Positions 33,620-42,675 of a stretch of DNA of 64,000 nt are shown piece by piece; the stretch's first letter is position 1, and every line of letters starts with the position of its first letter. Made by a program: the position numbers and the translations under genes. Source of the stretch: Thalassia testudinum (Eukaryota; Streptophyta; Magnoliopsida; Alismatales; Hydrocharitaceae); contig JAZHRO010000022.1 of the NCBI GenBank assembly GCA_037157565.1, positions 7,502,001-7,566,000 of the forward strand. The letters are read 5' to 3'. The notes beneath the pieces were generated by a model that worked only from the letters and a program-made list of their open reading frames with translations, was not told the DNA's origin and did not search any database.

Positions 33620-34656
33620 ATGTACGGTAGGAGGTCCTTAAGACCACCCTTAAGACCTCCTTTAGAAATTCACTCTCGTCAAGGCCAAGCCTCGACGCCC
33701 GTGTTTGTGCAGCAACCCCACCACATTATTCTCTCATCTGATTCAGAACCAAGCTCTTCTTCTTCCCCCATCATGGCTCAGCCAGTTGAGGAAGAAAATA
33801 ATCTGGAGCACCAGCTCCAGCGACTCAATGACCTCTTCCAAAACTTTGTGCACCCACCGCAGCGTCCTATGATGCGGGACCATTATAATCCTGCTACGGT
33901 GGCCATTGAGCCTCGAGTCAGAATCCCGGCTGGAGGACCTGATTCCGAATTAAAGTCCAATATGATTCATGCTATACCCAAATTCCATGGGCTTAATTCC
34001 GAAGCTCCCTTACAGCACATCAAACAGCTGAAGCATCTGGCCCAAACTTTTGGGTCAGATGCACAAAATTGGGACATTCTCCTCATGAAGATGTTCTCCT
34101 TCTCTCTTATGGACAAGGCCGCTCATTGGTATCATACTCAGACTCGGCCGATCAACACTTGGGAGGAACTTCAGTCCAAATTTTTGAAGAACTTCTTTCC
34201 CGTTGGTCGGACCAATGCCTTGCGCCATCAGATTACTCACTTCACTCAGCAAACAGGGGAACCTCTCCATGAGGCATGGGATCGCTTTCAGGATCTCATG
34301 AGAAAGTGCCCCCATCACGGAGTTCCTAAATGGGAACAAGTCCAGTCTTTTTACCAGGGACTCCGTGAAGACATCCATCTTTTCGTCAATGCAACCTGCG
34401 GAGGAAATATCATGGGTCAACATGAGGACACCGTGTGGGAGATTCTCAAAAACATGTGCGAGAACTCCATCAACAATGACTCCATGGGATTATTTGACGG
34501 GATGAATTCCCGCGCATCGACGAACCCTAGGGGAGCACATGAGATGCAGGGCCTGTCCGCATCAGTCGACCTGGAATTAATGGCCAGTCGACTGGACAAG
34601 GTCTCAATCATTGAAAAGAAGGTGGATGAGCTGACTCAGCACTTGCAGCGAGCCAC
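33620..34656 (+). CDS. Element A gag, N-terminal part
   Basis: Athila-type capsid protein that would form the particle. The start ATG at 33620 (MYGRRSLRPPL) is conserved in B at 55880, so I prefer it to the internal MAQPVEEE at 33772. Typical blocks are AIPKFHGLNSEAPLQHIKQL, FSLMDKAAHWY, TWEELQSKFLKNFFPVGRT, ETGEPLHEAWDRF-type sequence and KCPHHGVPKWEQVQ. The frame is open until element C enters at 34657; the codons beyond that point belong to C's LTR. The gag continues at 41682. Confidence 0.88.
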
Positions 34657-35230
34657 TGACGTGCCTTCGTGCGTGTGTGTTAAGAGGTGTCGTTATAGTT
34701 GCACTTGATACGTCGGTTTTAAAAGAAGTAAACGGAGGTGAGTCCGAGTGTCGATCTCAGGGAGGCATGGAAATCGGATTTTGTTTACCACTTGTTGTCA
34801 CGAAAAAGGCGGAGTTTTGCTTGCGAAAGAGACGGTTTTGAAAAGCGAGAGATAGAGAGAGTTTAGGATTAGAAAGCTCTTGGTTTTGATCATGCACTTT
34901 AAACAGAAATTAAAATGGCAACTAAATGGAAAATAATTTCATTAAACATGCATTCATAGTTCATGGTTTACAATATTAAATACATGCTTCAACAAAAGTA
35001 AATGAAAGCTTAAAAGAGAGAGAGAGAAAGGTAGGTAGAGAGTGGAGAGCGACGAGGCAGCCACGGCGGTGGAGGAGGCTCCGTTGGTGGCTCGTCGTCT
35101 CCGGCGATTACAAGAGTGCCTAAGACTAGCTAGGAGAGGAGTGGAGTAGTTGCAAGTGGGAGAGGATGCCTTGAATGGTGGTAGAAGGGGGTTTAAATAG
35201 AGTTAAGGGCTTCCTAAAAGAAGAATGTGC

Positions 35231-35257
35231 TTTAGCGACATCCAGAACGTCGCTAAA
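35231..35257. repeat. Hairpin h1 in C's LTR
   Basis: TTTAGCGAC and GTCGCTAAA, a perfect 9-bp inverted pair around 9 nt. The same is found at 40844-40870 in the other LTR. Confidence 0.85.
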
Positions 35258-35350
35258 ACCGCTTCCAGATACGTCGGTGAAGGCCTTCTGCCGCCGGTCA
35301 GCCGCCCGCCCCTCTCTCTCTTCAGGCGTGATCCGTGGATGTCGAACGAG

Positions 35351-35377
35351 AGCCGTCCGATTGATGATCGGACGGCT
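35351..35377. repeat. Hairpin h2 in C's LTR
   Basis: AGCCGTCCGAT and ATCGGACGGCT, a perfect 11-bp pair around 5 nt. The right LTR copy is 40964-40990. Confidence 0.88.
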
Positions 35378-35542
35378 GAGATCCTCCCGCGCCTGCGCTA
35401 GGATCGCGCTTCGGGCGCGGGTGCGCGCGCGCGTGGGAGGTGGGGCGCTGTCGTCGCGCCGCGTGGCGCAATCCTAGCCGCTCGCTTCTGATCGCGCGGC
35501 TCAATTTTGCCGCGCCCTTCGCCCGCAAGTGATTTCCGCTCC

Positions 35543-35605
35543 GCGCGATTCGAACGCGCGTCGCCGCGATGCGGGCGTGTGCGCTAACCGTTGCGCCACG
35601 CCCGC
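35543..35605 (-). ncRNA. tRNA-like module in C's LTR (left copy)
   Basis: On the minus strand the segment reads as a tRNA 5' part: acceptor-like GCGGGCG, then TGGCGCAACGG, which fits the Pol III A box exactly. A D-arm (GCGC/GCGC) follows, and a T arm GCGCG-TTCGAAT-CGCGC, which contains the B box core GTTCGAATC. There is no normal anticodon arm, and the 3' acceptor strand does not pair. It is sense to element C. It is not a usable tRNA; it is a tRNA-derived head as in SINEs, or a chance fit. Confidence 0.55.
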
Positions 35606-35640
35606 GCTTTGTCGCGGCAACCGCGGGCGAGCGCGCGGAT

Positions 35641-35672
35641 CTCGGCCGTTCGATCGAAGATCAACGGCCGAG
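35641..35672. repeat. Hairpin h3 in C's LTR
   Basis: CTCGGCCGTT and AACGGCCGAG, a perfect 10-bp pair around 12 nt, just upstream (element sense) of the tRNA-like module. The right LTR copy is 41279-41310. Confidence 0.88.
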
Positions 35673-35736
35673 ATGCGTCCTTGGCTGGCTTGGGGGCGTG
35701 CGAGCGGCGGGGGCGGGGCGACGTGGCGCGTTCTAG

Positions 35737-35760
35737 GCCGTTGATCTCCAGATCAACGGT
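35737..35760. repeat. Hairpin h4 in C's LTR
   Basis: GCCGTTGATCT and AGATCAACGGT, an 11-bp pair with one G-T around 2 nt. It resembles h2 and h3 (GCCGTYNGATC theme). The right LTR copy is 41375-41398. Confidence 0.85.
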
Positions 35761-36039
35761 CAGGATTTCTTGAGCCCATTGTGGGAGCTCCGGATGTCGG
35801 ATTTTGCCGATCTTGAGTCCGTTAGACTCCGTTCATCGTCCTGAATCCATCCGTGCGGTCCGATTGCTCATCTGAGGCATACTTTGACAAATGCTTTACA
35901 CAAATGGCCATTAATACAGTTTATAAGCAATCTTGGTACTTGATGCATGCAATGCTCCTATTCTACTTTATGTTGTGCCTTTTATTCTAAAGATGGGCCA
36001 TATTCAACCTAATTACTACCCCCTTGCGTGGTGTTATCA

Positions 36040-36724
36040 TACCCCCATGCTTACTCCTTGCTAGTCCCTAGCAAGGTTTATTCTAGCCTTTATTTCTTTG
36101 GCGAATTCAAGAAGTAATTGCTTAGGCACTTCGTTACTTGTCAATAAGAGGAACTATACGAAGATTTTAATCTACAAAGACTAAGCAGCGCCCGGGTGTC
36201 TGCCAAAATACGAATCGCCCGAATCCTTGCTTTGTATATATAACTATACTTATGTATACGTATATATCTATATATGTCTTTTTAGAATTTTTAGAATTCA
36301 GTGTGGGTTGGTAACTTTTTACGGCTACCCAACCCACCCAAAACTCGGTCAAAACCCTAAGTGCTAAGCATCTTGGTGTGAATGTTGTGATAGACTTACT
36401 TAACGGTAATTGAGACAGACTTCGAGTTTCTACGCCTCTAGGTGACCGGAAAAGAAAATAAATTTTTGCCTGAAGGTGTATTTGTTCGATTGGTAGCTTT
36501 TTCCCTACGTTCATTTTACTTGGGGTCAACACAAGGATTTTCCAGTGTATATCTCCCCGGCTTGTACTACTTCCCCGCTTCTTCCTTAGGTGTTTTTGGT
36601 CTTCTTTTTTTGTGCCATTATTGAGCTGGGCTCTGGACAACCGACCAATGGGCTGTTACCCACGATCACTTGCCAGCCATACTTGTACGGTGAAGTGTGG
36701 TTTATTTTCTTTTCTTCTTTTTCC

Positions 36725-36762
<38 letters not shown>

Positions 36763-37405
36763 TTTTACGTAGGTGGCTTCCCTAATCTCAAATGTACCTA
36801 GAGGCAGCGAAAAAGAAATGGCCTGTGGCTGGGTTCTGGACAACCTGCCAATGGGCTGTTACCCCCGACAACTTGCCAGCCATACCACCCTAGAGAGTTC
36901 ATTAGCTACCCAATTTCTGTCAAAATCTCCGAGAAGTGAGTCTGTGCGGAAATGTGTGCAGATGCTTAGACTCAAAGTTTTCCTGAGTTAGAGGATGAGT
37001 TGATAAGTCGTATATTTATCACCTGATTTAGTAGGTGGATTAGAATAGCTTAAAGTTGCCAGGACTCACCGCTAAATCTATATTTCAACGGACACCAGGG
37101 CTGATTAAGCCTGAAGGCCTGAAAAGTCTAAGTGTTTAAGTTCTTTTTGTATTATTTCCCACTATTGACAAGTTTCTAATACCTAAGTTTTTCTTCCTAA
37201 ATTCAAATTTTTTCTTTTTTATTCATTCAGACTGATTAATTAAGCTCAGGATTATGCAATTTACCATCCCCCCCATGCTTAAGTTGGACAATGTCCTCAT
37301 TGGCAGATTCATGGATGCAGAAGGGTTTAAAAAGATAGTACCTGAGTGACGTAGACTACCAGATCAGTCTGAATCCGCTGGGTTGCCTCCCAGGAAGCGC
37401 TGAGT
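36040..37405 (-). other. 3' noncoding region of element C, with purine tracts, microsatellite and direct repeat
   Basis: From the LTR outward it holds the true purine tract (36040-36050), a 51-bp direct repeat (36632-36682 and 36835-36886, about 90 percent alike by eye), and a (TTA)n microsatellite at about 36728-36762. It also holds an internal purine tract (37265-37280) with hairpin CAATGTCCTCATTG (37289-37302) and the conserved motif at 37380-37413. No gene was recognised. Confidence 0.75.
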
Positions 37406-38779
37406 TTAACGCCTCCAGCTGGGCGGTGCACAAACAGGAATGACTTGGGTCAAGAAGATATGTTCAAAATTAACTAAACCCAAAATCAGAAGTCCACAGA
37501 TGCGAATAAGGTTGTGGTGGAGTCCCGTTCCTAAGGGGCGGGAATTCTGTAACAGATATATCATGCATGCCCATGTCAGATCCTCTCTTAGTTTGTGGGC
37601 ATGCAAACAAGTTGTTGTGGACGAACGCACCCCAAATATGACGTGCCAAACACTAAAGATGTAGGTCTTATATTCAGCTTGTGTCCCCATAAAATTGTAA
37701 TCCATCGAAAGTGTATCAATTCTAGTGCATTCGGGTTGCGGGATCTTTATTCTGGTAGGGCAAGTAACAAAGTCCAGAGTTTCATACTGAGCCCTACAAC
37801 CAAGCATGAGTCTTCTCTTCAAAGACGAATCCATCTCTTCCGCAACTATAGTTTCATTGCTCATTCCCTCCAAGACCTTGATCTCAAGAATATTTTCTTC
37901 AACCTCCTTTGTATCAGATTCACTGTTTGGGGTTGCATTAGAGGTAGGGTCAATTTCATCCTCTAGATCATATTCTTTCTCTCGGCCCTCCTCCAAATTT
38001 GTGATGGGGATTCTAACCGATTCATAATCAATTTCTTTGAAATTGTAACTCCATTCTCCATCTCCGACGTTGGCTGCTACTCCCACCGGATTACTTGTCT
38101 TGAGCCGATTAGATTCAGATTCCAAGGTCTCTCCCCTCACCTTCTCAGTTTCCTCCTGATGTTTGTTCTCAATGCTCCCCAAATTGTGTTCCAAGGAATC
38201 CTTACTGTCCTTATCCACTGAGCTATCCAACTCCTGAGGGGTATCAATGGTGGACTGAACCAAATCAGGATGACTAGGTGTAGTCCAATTGATCATGGTA
38301 GGTCCTTGCTTTATGAATTCCATGAATGGCGTTGTATGCAACAGCTTTCTTTGGCCTTCTTCCCCCAATTGTTGGAACAACTCCAACATGGCATGTTGCC
38401 CTTTAACCAATTCTTGATTCTGTCTGTGTAGTTCTAACTGGAGGTTATCAAGAATTGACATGGTGTCATTTGGTGTCCTTTGGATTTCCTCCTTGAAATC
38501 CAGGTTAAGAGAGTATGGTTGAGGTTGTGGATCAGAATCCATATTGGTGTTTAAGTTCTTGGGTGGGTCCTCTATTCTATCATGTTCAGGGTCCAGTTCT
38601 TCAAGAGGAACCATTCTCTGTTTGGTCCTACTCCAGAATAGTTGAGGTTCTAAGTCCTCCTCCCAGTCAGATTCTTCATCAGGGGACCAAATCAGAGGTT
38701 GATGATCCTGGGCTTGCCTAGATTTCTGAGCATTTTCTGATTTCCATTTGTCTAGAACTCCTTCTAATCCAAAGGTCAA
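37406..38779 (-). CDS. Unidentified ORF of element C (acidic, 457 codons)
   Basis: The open frame starts MTFGLEGVLDKWKSE. It is acidic (EEIDYESVRI-type and DLEDEIDPTSN-type stretches) with a leucine/glutamine-rich part (LDNLQLELHRQNQELV, AMLELFQQLGEEGQRK) that could form a coiled coil. It overlaps the conserved motif found after pol in A and B. The same frame continues upstream with stops to about 39415, where a Pro/Tyr/Gln-rich stretch (YPNYPQQDLYANP) and a basic stretch (WNRRRKPKEE) occur. I see no capsid, protease, RT or integrase signature. It may be a diverged gag-like protein of a non-autonomous family. Confidence 0.5.
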   Translation of the reverse strand: MTFGLEGVLDKWKSENAQKSRQAQDHQPLIWSPDEESDWEEDLEPQLFWSRTKQRMVPLEELDPEHDRIEDPPKNLNTNMDSDPQPQPYSLNLDFKEEIQRTPNDTMSILDNLQLELHRQNQELVKGQHAMLELFQQLGEEGQRKLLHTTPFMEFIKQGPTMINWTTPSHPDLVQSTIDTPQELDSSVDKDSKDSLEHNLGSIENKHQEETEKVRGETLESESNRLKTSNPVGVAANVGDGEWSYNFKEIDYESVRIPITNLEEGREKEYDLEDEIDPTSNATPNSESDTKEVEENILEIKVLEGMSNETIVAEEMDSSLKRRLMLGCRAQYETLDFVTCPTRIKIPQPECTRIDTLSMDYNFMGTQAEYKTYIFSVWHVIFGVRSSTTTCLHAHKLREDLTWACMIYLLQNSRPLGTGLHHNLIRICGLLILGLVNFEHIFLTQVIPVCAPPSWRR

Positions 38780-40246
38780 GTAGGCAAGGTTGTTGAATTC
38801 AGATGACCTTTCTTGGTTATTATCCTGAGATGGGTAGGGTTCTTAGTGTTCTCCTAAAGTGTAGGTCCTATCACAGTAGAGCGGGTCGGACCTAAATGAG
38901 GAGGCATCGTGAGGACAATCGAGATATGGAGCCCCACAATTTGAATCGTACCCTTGGGTGGCTATGTTAGGTGTATTCCAATAAGAGGTTGGTGCGGTTT
39001 GGTCATAGTTGGGTCAAGAGGGATATTCCAGGTTGCATCCCCAACTTGGTGGTTGGTTAGCCCAAGTCGGCTGTGGGTATGGTCTACTTGGGTTAGCATA
39101 CAAATCCTGTTGGGGGTAATTTGGGTAAGATGGATAGGCATTGAAATCTATGGAGGGATGCGGGAAGAACAGATGAGAGAGAGTTGTGCACTCAATCAAA
39201 CAAACAAGCCTAATCCTTATGGTGTATTCCTTAGGAGACCTAGAAATCTCACAAAGGTTGATTAAGTCCGTAAACACTGGACTCCCCTTCCCAAGGCTAA
39301 TCTGGCCAGGTTGATTACGAGGGGATTGCAGGGAAGGTTCTTCCTTTGGCTTGCGCCTCCGGTTCCATAGACCCCACAACCGCGGTCGTTTGAAACTGCC
39401 CCGCAGCCTAGCCACCAGATTCTACCAAGGGAATGAAAGCCAAGTGCCTAGCGAACAAAACCTCACCTTTTGAGACTTAACTCAGTCCTGCCTAGGGCAC
39501 GTCTACTCAGTTTTAACGAGTTAGGATAGTGCTTGTGCTTAGGGTAATGTGATGAGGCGTTGATTGGGGTGGTGCCTCTTAATTTTCCACTTTTCAAGGT
39601 GTGTGCTTCTATAAAACAGGGTTTTCAAGCAAGAATTTTTAGGGTGTGGTGTCTTTTAATGTTTCATCCTTACTTTAGTGTTTTTTAGGGTTGACGTGTC
39701 TTAATGCTTTCAGACAAGTTTCAATGGGCACGTCAAGTTCTGCACACAATTTGATGAAAGTAGATTTCCTTTTTCTTCTGTAGAGGCTCTAAAAACCCTA
39801 GTGTACTCATCCTAAAGATCGTGCAACTTCTATTAGATGAGTTAGTTTTTAGGGTTGAGTGGTGCGGCCCAGGTCAACTCACGGTGGCTTCGCAAACACC
39901 ACTCAAGAGAGAAAGAAAAGAACACTCCAAGAATTTGTCCAGTATATTAGAGTGTACATTTTTTTGTAGGGTGGTGTGTTAAGAATGTGGGTCAAGCAAT
40001 CATTCGCCACGCCAATTTTTTTCAATTTTTATGATTTTTTTTTAGCTTTTTCACGCAAGCAAACAATGAGAGAGAGAGTACTCACTATCGGTCCTCGAGG
40101 TGCCTACTTCCTTGCTACCATAGTGGAATGCGTCGCTTCACCGTCCATGCGCCGAATTCCTGCAACCGTCAAGTAAAAAGGAAAATAGGGCATTAGACGA
40201 TATGAGAATGAAGGTGGAATGGAGGTGATAAAACAAATCCATTGCC
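38780..40246 (-). pseudogene. Upstream, broken part of element C's ORF and its leader
   Basis: On the minus strand an open frame at 39415-39014 (MARLRGSFKRPRL start) is followed by a stop near 39014 and another near 38840, then the ORF at 38779. The simplest reading is one long reading frame of about 2 kb damaged by two nonsense changes. The 39416-40246 part is leader between primer site and ORF with no recognised feature. Confidence 0.5.
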
Positions 40247-40264
40247 TCCCCGGCAACGGCGCCA
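40247..40264 (-). other. Element C primer binding site (tRNA-Asp)
   Basis: On the minus strand TGGCGCCGTTGCCGGGGA, a perfect fit to the tRNA-Asp complement expected for Athila/Tat elements, five bases from the LTR end. Confidence 0.92.
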
Positions 40265-40269
40265 AAGAC

Positions 40270-41676
40270 TGACGTGCCTTCGTGCGTGTGTGTTAAGAGG
40301 TGTCGTTATAGTTGCACTTGATACGTCGGTTTTAAAAGAAGTAAACGGAGGTGAGTCCGAGTGTCGATCTCAGGGAGGCGTGGAAATCGGATTTTGTTTA
40401 CCACTTGTTGTCACGAAAAAGGCGGAGTTTTGCTTGCGAAAGAGACGATTTTGAAAAGCGAGAGATAGAGAGAGTTTAGGGTTAGAAAGCTCTTGGTTTT
40501 GATCATGCACTTTAAACAGAAATTAAAATGGCAACTAAATGGAAAATAATTTCATTAAACATGCATTCATAGTTCATGGTTTACAATATTAAATACATGC
40601 TTCAACAAAAGTAAATGAAAGCTTAAAAGAGAGAGAGAGAAAGGTAGGTAGAGAGTGGAGAGCGACAAGGCAGCCACGGCGGTGGAGGAGGCTCTGTCGG
40701 CGGCTCGTCGTCTCCGGCGATTACAAGAGTGCCTAAGACTAGCTAGGAGAGGAGTGGAGTAGTTGCAAGTGGGAGAGGATGCCTTGAATGGTGGTAGAAG
40801 GGGGTTTAAATAGAGTTAAGGGCTTCCTAAAAGAAGAATGTGCTTTAGCGACATCCAGAACGTCGCTAAAACCGCTTCCAGATACGTCGGTGAAGGCCTT
40901 CTGCCGCCGGTCAGCCGCCCGCCCCTCTCTCTCTTCAGGCGTGATCCGTGGATGTCGAACGAGAGCCGTCCGATTGATGATCGGACGGCTGAGATCCTCC
41001 TGCGCCTGCGCTAGGATCGCGCTTCGGGCGCGCGTGCACGTGCGCGTTTCCGCCCGGCGTGCGCGCGCGCGTGGGAGGTGGGGCGCTGTCGTCGCGCCGC
41101 GTGGCGCAATCCTAGCCGCTCGCTTCTGATCGCGCGGCTCAATTTTGCCGCGCCCTTCGCCCGCAAGTGATTTCCGCTCTGCGCGATTCGAACGCGCGTC
41201 GCCGCGACGCGGGCGTGCGCGCTAACCGTTGCGCCACGCCCGCGCTTTGTCGCGGCGACCGCGGGCGAGCGCGCGGATCTCGGCCGTTCGATCGAAGATC
41301 AACGGCCGAGATGCGTCCTTGGCTGGCTTGGGGGCGTGCGAGCGGCGGGGGCGGGGCGACGTGGCGCATTCTAGGCCGTTGATCTCCAGATCAACGGTCA
41401 GGATTTCTTGGGCCCATTGTGGGAGCTCCGATGTCGGATTTGGCCGATCTTGAGTCCGTTAGACTCCGTTCGTCGTCCTGAATCCATCCGTGCGGTCCGA
41501 TTGCTCATCTGAGGCCTGCTTTGACAAATGCTTTACACAAATGGCCATTAATACAGTTTATAAGCAATCTTGGTACTTGATGCATGCAATGCTCCTATTC
41601 TACTTTATGTTGTGCCTTTTATTCTAAAGATGGGCCATATTCAACCTAATTACTACCCCCTTGCGTGGTGTTATCA
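40270..41676 (-). repeat. Element C 5' LTR
   Basis: The 1407-bp LTR is sense on the minus strand. Hairpins h1-h4 lie at 40844-40870, 40964-40990, 41279-41310 and 41375-41398. The tRNA-like module lies at 41181-41243, about a third of the way into the LTR in element sense. The first TTTT run on the minus strand downstream of that module is near 40866-40869. Confidence 0.95.
41181..41243 (-). ncRNA. tRNA-like module in C's LTR (right copy)
   Basis: Same as 35543-35605 with two or three base differences; the A box TGGCGCAACGG and the perfect T arm GCGCG-TTCGAAT-CGCGC are unchanged. Because both LTRs are copied from one template, this is not independent support. Confidence 0.55.
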
Positions 41677-41681
41677 GCCAC

Positions 41682-42657
41682 CTCTGCACGTAACTCCTTT
41701 GCACAGCCTCCTTCCACACAGGAGACTGTGCAAAACATTCTCCACTGATCTTCCCCTGGGATGGATCCATATCCATCCCCATCTGATTCTCAGATCGGAG
41801 GGTCATCCGATCCTTTCTATACCAGCCCGGTGAATTCCATTCCCCTTTTCTCTAATTCTCTGGAGGTTCCTCAGACCTGCGAGGACCTCAACGCCATCCA
41901 GAACGATCCATTCTCCAACACCTACAACCCTGGATGGCGAAACCATCCCAACTTTCAGTAGGCGGGAAATTCCCAAACCCAAAGATCACCCTTTCAGTCC
42001 CGCTCACAACCCCCTCGTCCTTACCAGCCGCCTCAGCCTCGGCCCAACCCTACTTATCCATCAGGGCCAAATCAGGATCAAATGTCCCTTATCCTTCAGA
42101 CTCTGGTTGACATTCAAAGAACGAATGCGGCTATCCAAAAACAACACAAAGACGAACTTACAGAGGTCCGAAATCAACTGGCCCAGTTGGCAAATTCTCG
42201 CCAGCCAAGCACACTTCCTTCCCAACCTCTTCCTAACCCGAATAACGTGCCAACATAGCGGCGCATTATGAACCCAAACCCGGGCCAAGCCCACATGATT
42301 TATCAGGCCCCCTCTGTTCCTTCACCTGACGGGATGGAGGCTTCCACTTCTTTTGCGAGCTATCAGCAGCAACCCATCTTACCCAATCCCAACTAAAACT
42401 AGGTAGGACTTAATTCCGTGACAACCCGTAGTGGTAAGGAAACCCAATATCCACCTTATCCAAACCACTCCAAGTCTGGTAGTGATCCCGAGCCTAGGAC
42501 AGTAATTCAGGACGTTCCTATCCCTGTCCCAGATCAAAGACCTGGACCTATCCTAGAAGAACCAACCAAGGTTCTGTTTCCTGAGGCCTTAACCAAGGGA
42601 AAGAAGACTACCAAGCTCGTGGCACCTGAGGAGGACCTGGTCAAGCTCTTTGAGTAG
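41682..42657 (+). pseudogene. Element A gag, C-terminal part, with nonsense codons
   Basis: The frame resumes directly after element C. It contains QTCEDLNAIQNDPFSNTYNP with GWRNHPNF, a typical Athila gag motif, a Pro/Gln-rich linker, a QMSLILQTLVDIQRTNAAIQ helix and TTRSGKETQYP leading to the protease. Nonsense codons are at 41959 (TAG, TGG in B), 42256 (TAG, shared with B), about 42394-42402 and 42655 (TAG, CAG in B). The gag-pol precursor could not be made without suppression. Confidence 0.82.
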
Positions 42658-42675
42658 GTCCACATAAACATCCCC

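Larger units (their letters stand above)
34657..36039 (-). repeat. Element C 3' LTR
   Basis: The 1383-bp LTR, TGACGTGCC to GTTATCA on +, differs from the right copy (40270-41676) at few positions. One of these is a 25-bp insertion in the right copy in a GC-repeat near 41042-41070. It contains the tRNA-like module and four hairpins listed separately. Confidence 0.95.
34657..41676 (-). mobile_element. Element C: non-autonomous Athila/Tat-related LTR element in minus orientation
   Basis: 7020 bp, perfect 5-bp duplication GCCAC (34652-34656 and 41677-41681), inserted in gag of A. LTRs are 34657-36039 and 40270-41676. On the minus strand the 5' LTR (right) is followed by a perfect tRNA-Asp primer site (40247-40264), and GCATGGGGGTA (36040-36050) precedes the 3' LTR. 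It encodes no RT, protease or integrase, only a long unassigned frame (37406-38779, extending with stops to about 39415). It shares the after-pol motif and internal purine tract of A and B, which suggests a derivative mobilised by Athila-like enzymes. Confidence 0.94.

Noticed and set aside
35175..35773. Arg/Ala-rich frames in C's LTR (also 40788-41453)
   Set aside because: Very GC-rich, with frames open on both strands. The tRNA-like and hairpin signals explain the region better.
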